A stretch of DNA of 64,000 bases. Origin: Extensimonas perlucida (GTDB taxonomy: Bacteria; Pseudomonadota; Gammaproteobacteria; Burkholderiales; Burkholderiaceae_C). Below, piece by piece: positions 37,789 to 47,225 of this stretch. Every line of letters begins with the position of its first letter. Positions within the stretch are counted from its first letter, which is position 1. Made by a program: the position numbers and the translations under genes. Location: contig NZ_VMYE01000007.1 of assembly GCF_007655255.1 (NCBI RefSeq), positions 96,685-160,684 of the forward strand, given 5' to 3'. Under the pieces are notes generated by a model, which saw only the letters and a list, made by a program, of their open reading frames with translations, was not told the origin of the DNA and ran no database searches.

Positions 37789-38954
37789 AAGATGCTTCAT
37801 CAAAAATAGCTGCTCACGCTGATGGCACGGGCACTAGCGGCCTAAAAGACTCCAAAAAATCGGCGCCGGCGGAGGCCGCCGCAACTGCCTCAGCGCAAAC
37901 CCCGGCAGAACTCGACGCCATGCTCGCCGCCGCGCTGCACGGCAATGCGCAGAGTGCGCACGAGCCTGCGCCCGCCGCGCAAGATGCAGGCCACCACGAA
38001 GCGCCGGGCGCGGCACTGAATCTGGAGAGCGGCGCCACCCCAGGCCGCCAGCGCTGCGGCCTGATCGCCATCGTCGGCAAGCCCAACGTGGGTAAATCCA
38101 CGCTGCTCAACGCACTCGTGGGCCAGAAGGTCAGCATCACCAGCCGCAAGGCGCAGACCACGCGCCACCGCATCACGGGCATACGCACGGTGGCGGACGG
38201 GCAGGGTGGCGGCACACAGTTCGTGTTCGTCGATACGCCGGGCTTTCAGACGCGCCACGCCACGGCGCTGAACAAGTCGCTCAACAAGACCGTGCTCGGC
38301 GCGATTGGTGAAGTCGATCTGATCCTGTTCGTGGTCGAGGCGGGCAACTTCACGCTGGCTGACGCCAAGGTGCTGTCGCTGCTGCAGCCCGGCATTCCCG
38401 TGCTGCTCGTGGCCAACAAGCTCGATCTGGTGCACCGCCGCGCCGAGATCGCGCCCTGGCTGCGCAGCATGCAAGAGCGCCACCCTTTTGCCGAATTCGT
38501 GCCCATGTCGGCCAAGAACAAGGCCGAGATCGAGCGCCTGCTCGGCATCTGCGCGCGCTACCTGCCCGAACAGCCCTGGTGGTACGGCGAAGACGAGCTC
38601 ACCGACCGCAGCGAGAAGTTCCTTGCGGGCGAGATCGTGCGCGAAAAGCTGTTTCGCTTCACGGGCGACGAGCTGCCCTACACCTCCACCGTGCTCATCG
38701 ACAAGTTCGACGAGGAGCAAAGCCGCCAGCACGCGCGCATGCTGCGCATCGCCGCGACCATCGTCGTCGAGCGCGAGAGCCACAAAGCCATGGTCATCGG
38801 CGAAAAGGGCGAGCGCCTCAAGCGCATAGGCACCGAGGCGCGCCAGGAACTCGAAAAGCTCATGGGCGCCAAGGTGTTCCTCGAACTCTGGGTCAAGGTG
38901 CGCTCGGGCTGGGCCGACGACGAGGCGCGCGTGCGTGCGTTCGGCTACGAGTGA
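37785..38954 (+). CDS. era: GTPase Era with a long N-terminal extension
   Basis: 389 residues, about 90 more than usual. The G1 loop GKPNVGKST is at 98-106, DTPGFQT is G3, NKLDLVHRR is G4, and the C-terminal KH domain has [20 protein letters not shown]. Era assists 16S rRNA maturation. The first 90 residues are low-complexity (Ala, Pro, Gln, His) and their first part is encoded by a dispersed palindromic repeat copy, so the extension appears to be added DNA. The start overlaps the rnc stop by ATGA, which supports it; no ATG or good start lies nearer to the G domain. Confidence 0.95.
   Translation: MKDASSKIAAHADGTGTSGLKDSKKSAPAEAAATASAQTPAELDAMLAAALHGNAQSAHEPAPAAQDAGHHEAPGAALNLESGATPGRQRCGLIAIVGKPNVGKSTLLNALVGQKVSITSRKAQTTRHRITGIRTVADGQGGGTQFVFVDTPGFQTRHATALNKSLNKTVLGAIGEVDLILFVVEAGNFTLADAKVLSLLQPGIPVLLVANKLDLVHRRAEIAPWLRSMQERHPFAEFVPMSAKNKAEIERLLGICARYLPEQPWWYGEDELTDRSEKFLAGEIVREKLFRFTGDELPYTSTVLIDKFDEEQSRQHARMLRIAATIVVERESHKAMVIGEKGERLKRIGTEARQELEKLMGAKVFLELWVKVRSGWADDEARVRAFGYE
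37802..37849. repeat. Dispersed palindromic repeat, copy in the era 5' coding region
   Basis: aaaaatagctgct, a cgctgatggcacgggc centre, and actagcggcctaaaaga, in the opposite orientation to the copy at 245-291. It encodes residues 6-21 of Era. Confidence 0.65.
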
Positions 38955-39019
38955 GCGGCCGCGGGCGTTCGGGGCTTTCCCGCGGCTTTTTCGTCGTTTT
39001 CCCCTTCTGAGCCCCCTTC

Positions 39020-39787
39020 GTGGTCACGCGCATCAGCCATGAGCCGGCCTTCGTGCTGCACAGCTACGCCTGGAGCGAATCGAGCCTGATCGTCGAAGCC
39101 TTTTGCCGCCACCAGGGCCGCGTGGCGCTGGTGGCCAAGGGCGCCAAAAAGCCCAGCTCCAACTTCCGTCCCGTGCTGCTGCCGCTGCAGCCGCTGCAGC
39201 TCAGCTACACCGGCGCGGCCAGCGCCGATGCCGACTTGCACACGCTCAAGGGTGCCGAATGGCAGGGCGGGCATGTGATGCCCACGGGCGACGCGCTGCT
39301 CGCGGGCTTGTACCTCAACGAGCTGCTGCTGCGCCTGCTCGCGCGCGCCGACCCGCACCCGGCGCTGTTCGACGCCTACGCGGGCACGGTGGCCGTGCTT
39401 GCCACCGTACGCGGCGAGGCGCTCGAACCCGTGCTGCGCAGCTTCGAACTGCTGCTGCTGCGCGAGATCGGCCTGCTGCCCAGCCTGGACGCGCAGACGC
39501 TCACGCTGCAGCCGCTGCAGCGGGACGAGCGCTACGCCCTGGTGCCCGAAGGCGGCCTGCGCGTGGCGGGGGAGGGCGAGCGCGCGAGCCTCGCGGGTGC
39601 GCAGTGGCTGGCGCTGCAGCGCGCGCTCGACGAGCCCACCCAGTCCGCGCGCTTCGCTGCCATCTTGCGTGCCTGCGGTGACTTGGCGGGCGAGCTCAAA
39701 ATCCAGCTGCGCACGCTGCTGCAATACCATTGCGGCCAGCCGCCCCTGCGCACGCGCCAGCTGTTGCGCGACTTGCAGGCGCTGTGA
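39020..39787 (+). CDS. recO: DNA repair protein RecO
   Basis: 255 residues from GTG 39020. The N-terminal OB fold has [20 protein letters not shown] and [11 protein letters not shown]; the helical middle includes [19 protein letters not shown]. It lacks the four zinc cysteines seen in some RecO. RecO loads RecA with RecR in gap repair. Position between era and pdxJ is the common order. Confidence 0.95.
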   Translation: MVTRISHEPAFVLHSYAWSESSLIVEAFCRHQGRVALVAKGAKKPSSNFRPVLLPLQPLQLSYTGAASADADLHTLKGAEWQGGHVMPTGDALLAGLYLNELLLRLLARADPHPALFDAYAGTVAVLATVRGEALEPVLRSFELLLLREIGLLPSLDAQTLTLQPLQRDERYALVPEGGLRVAGEGERASLAGAQWLALQRALDEPTQSARFAAILRACGDLAGELKIQLRTLLQYHCGQPPLRTRQLLRDLQAL

Positions 39788-39862
39788 GCGCTCCGGGCGT
39801 AGTCACCGTTTCCGTCCTTCGCTTTTTCGTCCATCCTTTTTCGCTCCCTCGACTGGCTTTTC

Positions 39863-40645
39863 ATGTCTTCTGCCACCGCACCGCAGCGCACCGCCTTGTC
39901 GGTCAACGTCAACAAAATCGCCCTGCTGCGCAACACGCGCCACCTGGGCATCCCCAGCGTCACGCGCGCGGCGCAGCTGTGCCTGCAGGCCGGGGCGCAC
40001 GGCATCACCGTGCACCCGCGTCCCGACGGGCGCCACATCCGCGCGCACGACGTGGACGAGCTCGCGGCGCTGCTGCGCGCCTGGCCGGGGCGCGAATTCA
40101 ACATCGAGGGCAACCCCACGCAAAACCTGATGGGCTTCATCCGCAGCGTGCGCCCCGACCAGGCCACCTTCGTGCCCGACAGCGAAGACCAGTTCACCAG
40201 CGACCACGGCTGGAACCTGCCGCAGGACGCTGCGCGGCTCGCGCCCCTGGTGGCCGAATGCCGCACCCTGGGCGTGCGCGTGAGCCTGTTCATGGACCCG
40301 ATTCCCGAAGCCATGGCCGCAGCGCGCGCCGTGGGCGCCGACCGCGTCGAGCTCTACACCGAACCCTACGCCGCCGCCTGGCCCGACCCCGCCGCGCGCG
40401 CGCAGCAGCTCGCGCGCTACCGCGCCGCCGCCGAGGCCGCGCACGCCGCCGGGCTACAGGTGAACGCGGGCCACGATCTGAACCGCGACAACCTCAGCGA
40501 CTTTGTGCGCGCCGTCCCCGGCGTGGCCGAAGTCTCCATAGGCCACGCGCTGATCGCCGACGCGCTCGAACTGGGTTACAGCGCCACGGTGCAGGCCTAT
40601 CTGCGCTGCATAGATGCGGCGTACGCGCACGACGGCGAAGATTGA
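39863..40645 (+). CDS. pdxJ: Pyridoxine 5'-phosphate synthase
   Basis: 260 residues. LSVNVNKIALLRNTR replaces the usual NVDHVATLRQAR, the first His being replaced by lysine here; this variant is known in several Burkholderiales. GITVHPRPDGRHI, FNIEGNPT and VNAGHDLNRDN hold the conserved catalytic residues. The enzyme joins 1-deoxyxylulose 5-phosphate with aminoacetone phosphate. It ends the housekeeping block; an acpS gene does not follow as it does in other species. Confidence 0.95.
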   Translation: MSSATAPQRTALSVNVNKIALLRNTRHLGIPSVTRAAQLCLQAGAHGITVHPRPDGRHIRAHDVDELAALLRAWPGREFNIEGNPTQNLMGFIRSVRPDQATFVPDSEDQFTSDHGWNLPQDAARLAPLVAECRTLGVRVSLFMDPIPEAMAAARAVGADRVELYTEPYAAAWPDPAARAQQLARYRAAAEAAHAAGLQVNAGHDLNRDNLSDFVRAVPGVAEVSIGHALIADALELGYSATVQAYLRCIDAAYAHDGED

Positions 40646-40707
40646 CCCGGCGGCGGGTCGTGTTTGGGCGCTTTTTTGCATAAATCCCGTGACGCTTTGC
40701 CGCTAAG

Positions 40708-43299
40708 ATGCACCGTGCTGTGCTCCTGTTCTGGCAGCGCCCTTCCGAAATGTCTTTTCCCAGCTGGAAACTCCACCCCCAACATCGCAAGGGCCTGCGC
40801 CGTGCGTTAGCGGTGCTGGCCGCGCTGGCGCTGTTGTGGCTGCTGGCACTGTGGTACTTGTCGGCGCCGACGCTCAAGCATTTGCCGTGGCATCTGGTGC
40901 TGCACTCACTGCTCGAAGGTCTGGCCATCGTGATCGCTGCGCTGGTGTTTGCTGTGGGCTGGAACGCCTGCCGCATGAACGTCCAGCGCAATGTGCTGCT
41001 GCTCGCCTGCGGGTTCCTGGGGGTGGCGCTGCTGGACGCAGCACACACGCTGTCGTACCAGGGCATGCCCGATTACGTCACGCCCAATTCAGTGGCCAAA
41101 GGAATTTTGTTCTGGCTGCCGGCGCGCTACCTGGCGGCGGCGGTGTTGCTGGCGGCCGTGCTCATTCCCTGGCGCGCGCTGCAGCCTGGGGCCATGCCGA
41201 AAGCGCAGCGCTGGGGTTCGCTGGCCCTGGTGCTCGCAGGCGTGGCCTTTGTGCACACGTTGGTGATTTTCTTTTCCGATGCTTTGCCACTGGTGTACGC
41301 GCCACCCGCGGGACTCACGGACTTCAAGATCATGGCCGAGTACGGCGTCGTGGCGCTGCACCTGCTCACGCTGGGCGTGCTGCTGTGGCGCATGCGCGGG
41401 CCCACGGCCTTCGACGCGCCCGCGCTCTTCGCGGCCGTGGGCATCATGGCCCTGGGCGAGGTGTTTTTCACGCGCTACGTGAGCGCCTCCGACCAGTTCA
41501 ATCTGCTGGGCCATGTTTACAAGGTGCTGGGCTATTTGTATCTGTACCGTGCGATTTTTCAGGGCACCATAGAGGCGCCATACCGGGCGCTCGCGCAGTC
41601 GGAGCAAAAATTGCAGACCGTGCTCGACGCCATCCCAGACCTGCTGTTCGAGCTCACCCGCGACGGACGCTATCTGCGCGCCCCGCGGCAGCGTGAGGAA
41701 TTGCTGGCTGTGCCCGTCAGCGAAATACTCGAGCGCAAGGTGGACGAGGTGCTACCGCCGCCGGCCGCAGCGACAGTGCATGCCGCCTTGGACGAGGCGC
41801 ACGCCCGTGGCCGCAGCGAGGGACACCAGTTCACGCTTCAGCTGGCCGACGGCGAACACTGGTTCGAGATTTCGGTGGCGCGGGTGCAGACGGATGACTG
41901 GGAGGAGCCGCGCTTCGTGCTGCTCTCGCGCGACATCACGGCGCGCGTGCAGGCGCTGGAAGAGCGCCGGCGCAATGAAGAGCGCATCCGGCATCTGGCG
42001 AATTTCGACGTGCTCACGGGCCTGCCCAACCGCAGCATGTTTGGGTCGCGTTTCGTTCAGGCGCTGGCGCTGTCACAACGCAGCCATGCGCACCTGGCCC
42101 TGCTGCACGTGGACCTCGATCGTTTCAAGACCGTGAACGATTCGCTCGGCACTGATGCGGGCGACGCCCTGCTGATCGACATCGCACGGCGCCTGCAGGC
42201 GCAGATGCGGCCTGAAGACACCGTGGCGCGCTACGGCGGGGATGAGTTTTTTGTGGCGCTGCCGCTGACGAATGCGCAGGAGGCCGCGCAACGGGCCGAA
42301 GCGCTGCTGGCCGAGTTGCGCAAGTCCAGCCAGATTGCAGGGCAGGCGCTCGTGGTCACCTCGTCGATCGGCATTGCCATGTACCCCGAAGACGGGCAGG
42401 ACATGCAAACGCTGATGCAGCGTGCCGAGGCTGCCATGGACAAGGCCAAGGCGCTGGGGCGCGACCACTACTGCTTTTTCTCGCCCGAAATGCAGACCGC
42501 GTCGGCGCACGTGCTGCGCATCGAAAATGCCTTGCGCACGGCGATTGCGCAAGGGCAGCTTTCGCTGCACTTTCAGCCGCAGTGGCGCCTGCAGGACGGG
42601 CGCCTCGTGGGGGCCGAGGCGCTGCTGCGCTGGACGCACCCCGAGCTGGGCCGGGTGAGCCCGGCCGAGTTCATCCCCGTGGCCGAGGCCAGCGGGCAGA
42701 TCATTGCGATCGGGCAATGGGTGCTCGACACGGCGCTCGCGCAATTGCGCCGCTGGCGCGACGCGGGCCACGGGGAGCTGACGCTGGCAGTCAACCTCTC
42801 GCTCATGCAGTTCCGCCAGCCCGACTTGCTCGCCGTGGTGCAGCAGGCCCTGGCGCGCGTCGGCGTGCCCGCGCAGGCGCTGGAGCTCGAACTTACCGAA
42901 AGCATCGCCATGCAGGAGCCCGAAAAAGCCATTGCCACGGTGCAGCAGCTGGCGGCCGCGGGGGTGCACCTGTCCCTGGACGACTTTGGCACCGGCTATT
43001 CCTCGTTCAGCTACCTGCAGCGCCTGCAGGTGCACTGCCTCAAGATCGATCATTCCTTCGTGAGCCACATCGAAGCGCCGCGCGGTCTTGCCGTGGTGCG
43101 CGCCATCATCGACGTGGCTGCGGGCCTGGGCCTGCAAACCATTGCCGAAGGCGTGGAGACGCCCGCGCAACTCGCGGCTTTGCGCACGCTGGGCTGCGAC
43201 ATGGCGCAGGGCTATCTGCTCGCGCGCCCGCTACCGCAGGCCGAGTTCGAAGCCTTGCTGGCGCGCCAGGCGAGCGGCCAGGTGCTGATCGACTTGTGA
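40708..43299 (+). CDS. Membrane sensor with PAS, GGDEF and EAL domains
   Basis: 863 residues (849 if ATG 40750 is used; neither start has a good ribosome site). Seven or so membrane helices fill residues 30-275, of the MASE3 type with LLDAAHTLSYQGMPD between helices. A PAS domain lies at about 295-410, followed by GGDEF with RYGGDEF around 510, and an EAL domain with EALLRWTHPELG near 635 and DDFGTGYSS near 755. Both c-di-GMP synthesis and breakdown motifs look complete, so net activity cannot be told. It stands alone, in keeping with a global signalling role. Confidence 0.92.
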   Translation: MHRAVLLFWQRPSEMSFPSWKLHPQHRKGLRRALAVLAALALLWLLALWYLSAPTLKHLPWHLVLHSLLEGLAIVIAALVFAVGWNACRMNVQRNVLLLACGFLGVALLDAAHTLSYQGMPDYVTPNSVAKGILFWLPARYLAAAVLLAAVLIPWRALQPGAMPKAQRWGSLALVLAGVAFVHTLVIFFSDALPLVYAPPAGLTDFKIMAEYGVVALHLLTLGVLLWRMRGPTAFDAPALFAAVGIMALGEVFFTRYVSASDQFNLLGHVYKVLGYLYLYRAIFQGTIEAPYRALAQSEQKLQTVLDAIPDLLFELTRDGRYLRAPRQREELLAVPVSEILERKVDEVLPPPAAATVHAALDEAHARGRSEGHQFTLQLADGEHWFEISVARVQTDDWEEPRFVLLSRDITARVQALEERRRNEERIRHLANFDVLTGLPNRSMFGSRFVQALALSQRSHAHLALLHVDLDRFKTVNDSLGTDAGDALLIDIARRLQAQMRPEDTVARYGGDEFFVALPLTNAQEAAQRAEALLAELRKSSQIAGQALVVTSSIGIAMYPEDGQDMQTLMQRAEAAMDKAKALGRDHYCFFSPEMQTASAHVLRIENALRTAIAQGQLSLHFQPQWRLQDGRLVGAEALLRWTHPELGRVSPAEFIPVAEASGQIIAIGQWVLDTALAQLRRWRDAGHGELTLAVNLSLMQFRQPDLLAVVQQALARVGVPAQALELELTESIAMQEPEKAIATVQQLAAAGVHLSLDDFGTGYSSFSYLQRLQVHCLKIDHSFVSHIEAPRGLAVVRAIIDVAAGLGLQTIAEGVETPAQLAALRTLGCDMAQGYLLARPLPQAEFEALLARQASGQVLIDL

Positions 43300-43303
43300 T
43301 ATC

Positions 43304-43350
43304 AAAAGAATAGCTTCTTACGCAGGAGGATACTGCGTAAAGTGGCAAGA
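43304..43350. repeat. Dispersed palindromic repeat, intergenic copy
   Basis: aaaagaatagcttc, 8-bp arms ttacgcag (43318-43325)/ctgcgtaa (43333-43340), and agtggcaaga. The arms differ from other copies but keep base pairing, a sign that the fold is conserved. Confidence 0.7.
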
Positions 43351-43402
43351 ACCATCAGATTTTGCTGCGCCGTCGGGCGCGACTTTGTACGAGCTCTCTC
43401 GC

Positions 43403-44845
43403 ATGTCTCCCCATAGCTTCCTCTGGCACGACTACGAAACCTTTGGCACCGACCCGCGGCGCGACCGGCCCGCGCAGTTCGCGGCGCTGCGCACCGACGC
43501 CGAGCTCAACGAAATCGGCGCGCCGCTGATGTGGTACTGCCAGCCCACGAACGACTACCTGCCCGATCCGCAGGCCTGCCTGATCACCAGCATCACGCCG
43601 CAGCAGTGCCTGCAGCGCGGCCTGCGCGAATACCAGTTCGCCGCACGCATCGAGGGCGAGCTCGCGCAGCCCGGCACCATAGGCGTGGGCTACAACAGCA
43701 TCCGCTTCGACGACGAGGTCACGCGCTTTCTGTTCTGGCGCAACCTGATCGACCCCTATGCGCGCGAGTGGCAAAACCAGTGCGGGCGCTGGGACTTGCT
43801 CGACGTGGTGCGCATGGCCTACGCGCTGCGTCCCGAAGGCATCGTGTGGCCGCGCAACGGCGACGGGCAGCCGAGCTTTAGGCTTGAGCACCTGACGCAG
43901 GCCAACGGCCTCGCGCACGAGGCCGCGCACGACGCGCTCTCGGACGTGCGCGCGACGATCGCGCTCGCGCGCCTGGTGCGTGCGCGCCAGCCGCGCCTGT
44001 TCGATTTTTGCCTGGCCCTGCACAAAAAAGAGCGCGTATTGGCCGAGCTGGGGCTGCCGCTGAGTCCGGCCACGGCGCGCCCCTTTTTGCACGTCTCGGG
44101 CATGTTTCCGGCCGAGCGCGGCTGCCTGGCCGTCATGTGGCCGCTCGCGAGCCACCCCGTGAACAAGAACGAGCTGATCGCCTGGGACCTGGCGCACGAC
44201 CCGCGCGAATTGGCCGACCTGAACGCCGAGGCGATCCGCACGCGCCTCTTTACCCGCGCCGATGCACTGCCAGAAGGCGTCGCGCGCCTGCCGATCAAGA
44301 CCGTGCACCTGAACAAATCGCCCATGGTGGTCGGCAAGCTCAAAACCCTGCGGCCCGAGCTCGCCGAGCGCTGGGGCATAGACCTGACGCAGGCGCTGGC
44401 CCATGCGCAGCATGCACGCGCGCTGCCCGACATGAGCGCGATCTGGCCCGAGGTGTTCGCGCGCCCCGCCGAGCCCGCGCCCGACGTGGAGCAGGACTTG
44501 TACGGCGGCTTCGTGGGCACGGCCGACCGGCGCCGCCTGGAGCAGCTGCGCCACCTGAACGGCGCGCAACTGGCCGCCGCGCACCCACGCTTCGACGACC
44601 CGCGCCTGCCCGAGCTCGTGTGGCGCTACCGCGCGCGCAACTTCCCCGAAACGCTCACGCCCGCCGAGGTGCAGCGCTGGGACGCGCACCGCGCTGCGCG
44701 CCTGCTCCACGGCGCGGGCGGCGCGCGCACCGTGGAGCAGTTCTTCAGCGCGATCGACACCCTCTCGGAAACCGCCGACGCACGCGGCGAGGAGATCCTT
44801 GGCGCTTTGTACGATTGGGCCGAGCAGATCGTGCCGGAGCAGTGA
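43403..44845 (+). CDS. sbcB: Exodeoxyribonuclease I
   Basis: 480 residues from ATG 43403. HDYETFG at 9-15 supplies Asp10 and Glu12 of the DEDD set, GYNSIRFDDEVTR the next acid, and HDALSDVRATIALA near 185 the last. The C-terminal SH3-like and helical parts include PIKTVHLNKSPMVV. The enzyme degrades ssDNA from 3' ends. A TTG at 43385 in frame would add six residues. Confidence 0.96.
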   Translation: MSPHSFLWHDYETFGTDPRRDRPAQFAALRTDAELNEIGAPLMWYCQPTNDYLPDPQACLITSITPQQCLQRGLREYQFAARIEGELAQPGTIGVGYNSIRFDDEVTRFLFWRNLIDPYAREWQNQCGRWDLLDVVRMAYALRPEGIVWPRNGDGQPSFRLEHLTQANGLAHEAAHDALSDVRATIALARLVRARQPRLFDFCLALHKKERVLAELGLPLSPATARPFLHVSGMFPAERGCLAVMWPLASHPVNKNELIAWDLAHDPRELADLNAEAIRTRLFTRADALPEGVARLPIKTVHLNKSPMVVGKLKTLRPELAERWGIDLTQALAHAQHARALPDMSAIWPEVFARPAEPAPDVEQDLYGGFVGTADRRRLEQLRHLNGAQLAAAHPRFDDPRLPELVWRYRARNFPETLTPAEVQRWDAHRAARLLHGAGGARTVEQFFSAIDTLSETADARGEEILGALYDWAEQIVPEQ

Positions 44846-44873
44846 AACTCCGCCGTTCACCTAGTTGGTAAAT

Positions 44874-44888
44874 TAATCCAAAAGGTTA
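44874..44888 (+). promoter_or_regulatory. MqsA-type operator
   Basis: taatccaaaaggtta resembles the MqsA site TAACCT-N3-AGGTTA: the right half is exact, the left keeps four of six bases. It stands 9 bases before the mqsR start codon. Confidence 0.5.
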
Positions 44889-44897
44889 AAATCGAAC

Positions 44898-45200
44898 ATG
44901 GAGAAAGGTACCCCGCACTGCAAATTGTCCATCGTCAAAGTCCTGGTCGAGGCTGGCAAGGTCAAGGCGACGGCCAGTGCCTACCAGGGAGCACGTGAGC
45001 TTGGCATCAACGATCTGGCTGGGATGTGCGCCATTGTGTTGGCACTTACGCCTGCGGACTTCTATAAGAGCATGACAACCCATGCCGATCACACGGTATG
45101 GCAAGACGTGTACCACGCCACGACGGCAAACGGCGATGGGGTGTACCTGAAGTTGACGGTCGTCGACGATGTGTTGATCGTGTCTTTCAAGGAGCTATGA
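44898..45200 (+). CDS. mqsR: MqsR mRNA interferase toxin
   Basis: 100 residues. HCKLSIVKVLVEAGKVKATA, GARELGINDLAGMCAIVLAL, and KSMTTHADHTVWQDVYH identify MqsR, a RelE-fold toxin that cuts mRNA at GCU sites. The catalytic Lys, Tyr and Arg region seems intact, and length is normal. Toxin before antitoxin is the usual order for this pair. RBS ggagaaagg overlaps the start codon area. Confidence 0.93.
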   Translation: MEKGTPHCKLSIVKVLVEAGKVKATASAYQGARELGINDLAGMCAIVLALTPADFYKSMTTHADHTVWQDVYHATTANGDGVYLKLTVVDDVLIVSFKEL

Positions 45201-45202
45201 CC

Positions 45203-45604
45203 ATGAAATGTCCATGCTGCGGCGCGGCGGAGCTGATTTACGACACGCGCGACATGCCCTACACCTACAAGGGCGAAACCACCACGATTCCGGCGGTGAC
45301 AGGCTACTTCTGTCCTGCTTGCGGTGAGGTCGTGTTGGATCGCGAGCACGGCGATCGCTACAGCGAATTGCTGGGTCTGTTTCAACGCCAGGTGAATGCT
45401 GCCTACATTGATCCCGACTACATCGCCAAGGTGCGCCGCAAGCTCGACCTCGACCAGCGGCAGGCTGCGGAACTTTTCGGCGGTGGCGTGAATGCCTTTT
45501 CGCGCTACGAAAATGGTAGAACAAAGCCGCCACTGTCACTTGTTAAACTGCTCAAATTGCTCGATCGACATCCTGAGTTGCTCAGCGAAGTCAGAGCCTC
45601 CTGA
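45203..45604 (+). CDS. mqsA: MqsA antitoxin
   Basis: 133 residues from ATG 45203; ggag at 45191 is eight bases ahead. An in-frame ATG at 45197 overlaps the mqsR stop but leaves too short a spacing. The N-terminal zinc domain has MKCPCCG and YFCPACG, and the C-terminal HTH has RRKLDLDQRQAAELFGGGVN followed by AFSRYENGRTKP. It binds MqsR and represses the operon. It ends 10 bases before metZ. Confidence 0.95.
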   Translation: MKCPCCGAAELIYDTRDMPYTYKGETTTIPAVTGYFCPACGEVVLDREHGDRYSELLGLFQRQVNAAYIDPDYIAKVRRKLDLDQRQAAELFGGGVNAFSRYENGRTKPPLSLVKLLKLLDRHPELLSEVRAS

Positions 45605-45614
45605 CAAAGCTTTC

Positions 45615-46877
45615 ATGAGTCATCCCATTCCGGCCCCCACCCAAGCCCCCACGCCCCATTTCACCACCCGCATCGTGCACGCCGACCGCTGGGGCGGCGC
45701 CGAGCATGGGGCGATCCACCAGCCGCTGCACACCTCGGTGCAGTACGGCTTCGAGCGCGTGGAAGACCTGATCGCCGTGTTCCAGGGCACGGCGGCGGGT
45801 GGTTTCAACTACGCGCGCCAAGGCACGCCGACCACGGCGGCGCTCGAATCCATGCTCACGCAAATGGAGCAAGGGCAGGGTTGCGTGAGCTTTGCCACGG
45901 GCATGGCGGCGATCTGCGCGGTGTTTCTCACGCTGCTCAAGGCGGGCGACCACCTCGTGGCGAGCCAGTTCGTGTTCGGCAACACCAACAGCGTGCTCGG
46001 CACGCTCGCCGATCTGGGCGTGGAGGTAAGCGTGGTCGATGTGCGCGATGCTGCCCAGGTGGCCGCCGCGCTGCGCCCGAACACACGCATGGTGTTCGTC
46101 GAAACCATCGCCAATCCCGGCACGCAAATCCCCGACCTCGAAGGCATAGGCGCGTTGTGTGCCGAGCGCGGCTTGCTCTATGTGGTGGACAACACCGTGG
46201 CCTCGCCCTACCTGTTTCGGCCCGCGAGCGTGGGCGCCGGGCTGGTCGTCCATTCGCTATCGAAAAGCATAGCTGGGCAGGGCGATGCGCTGGGTGGTGC
46301 GGTCATAGACACGGGGCTGTTCGACTGGAGCCGCTACCCCAACATCTTTGCCGCGTACCGCAAGGGCAACCCCAAGGGCTGGGGCCTGCAGCAGGTGCGC
46401 AAGAAGGGGCTGCGCGACATGGGCGCGACGCTCTCGGCCTACGCCGCCCACCAGATCGCGCTGGGCGCCGAGACGCTCGCGCTGCGCATGGAGCGCAGCA
46501 GCGCGACGGCGCTCGCGCTCGCGCAGTGGCTGCAGCAACACCCGGCCATCGCGCGCGTGCACTACCCGGGCCTGCCCTCACACCCGCAGCATGCGCGCGC
46601 GCAGCAGCATTTCAAGGCGGGCGCGTGGCTGCTCTCGTTCGAGCTGCGCGACGCCGCGCAGTGCCTGCCGCTGTGCAACCGCCTGCGCCTGCCCATCAAG
46701 GCCACGGGCCTGGGTGACACGCGCACGCTCATCATCCCCGTGGCGCACACCATCTTCTGGGAGGCCGGCGCCGCAGTGCGCGCGGCCATGGACATCCCGG
46801 ACGGCATGATCCGCCTGTCCGTCGGGCTCGAAGAACTCGAAGACCTGCGCGCAGATTTCGAGCAGGCGCTGGCGTAG
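45615..46877 (+). CDS. metZ: O-succinylhomoserine/O-acetylhomoserine sulfhydrylase
   Basis: 420 residues of the Cys/Met-metabolism PLP family. FNYARQGTPTTAALE, FATGMAAICAVFL, the PLP lysine in HSLSKSIAGQGDALGG and the C-terminal MIRLSVGLEELEDL are characteristic. It likely forms homocysteine from an activated homoserine and sulfide; cystathionine gamma-synthase is an alternative. The start at 45615 leaves ten bases after mqsA. The mqsRA module may have come in upstream of it. Confidence 0.88.
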   Translation: MSHPIPAPTQAPTPHFTTRIVHADRWGGAEHGAIHQPLHTSVQYGFERVEDLIAVFQGTAAGGFNYARQGTPTTAALESMLTQMEQGQGCVSFATGMAAICAVFLTLLKAGDHLVASQFVFGNTNSVLGTLADLGVEVSVVDVRDAAQVAAALRPNTRMVFVETIANPGTQIPDLEGIGALCAERGLLYVVDNTVASPYLFRPASVGAGLVVHSLSKSIAGQGDALGGAVIDTGLFDWSRYPNIFAAYRKGNPKGWGLQQVRKKGLRDMGATLSAYAAHQIALGAETLALRMERSSATALALAQWLQQHPAIARVHYPGLPSHPQHARAQQHFKAGAWLLSFELRDAAQCLPLCNRLRLPIKATGLGDTRTLIIPVAHTIFWEAGAAVRAAMDIPDGMIRLSVGLEELEDLRADFEQALA

Positions 46878-46961
46878 TGAAAAGCTGCGCGTATGCGGCG
46901 GGCGACAGGTTCAGGAAGTGTGAATGAATCCGGCGTGCATGGCGGGTTCGTTCGCACCTCC

Positions 46962-47132
46962 TCAGTGCTGGTGTTTGATGGACGACCCCGCGCTCTTCGC
47001 ATTCCGGGCGCTTTCGTCCATTTTTCCGAGGAACAAACGCACGAAGAAAACGCCCATGCCAATCATGAACAGGATACCGATGATGCTCATCAGGCCATAG
47101 TCGGTGGAAAAAAGGTCGGTCAGCAGTTTCAT
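46962..47132 (-). CDS. DUF3149 small membrane protein
   Basis: 56 residues from ATG at 47132 with aaggaggg just upstream. MKLLTDLFSTDYGLMSIIG, one helix (IIGILFMIGMGVFFVRLFLG) and a short soluble tail match the DUF3149 family. Role unknown. It is transcribed in the same direction as the CbiM-like gene, 93 bases past it. Confidence 0.8.
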   Translation of the reverse strand: MKLLTDLFSTDYGLMSIIGILFMIGMGVFFVRLFLGKMDESARNAKSAGSSIKHQH

Positions 47133-47225
47133 GAAACCCTCCTTGGAACATGGATGCCTCACTATCGCGCGACAGACCTTGGTGCGGGTTGACTTGCGTC
47201 AGAAAGGGGCTATCTTGGGCGCCCT

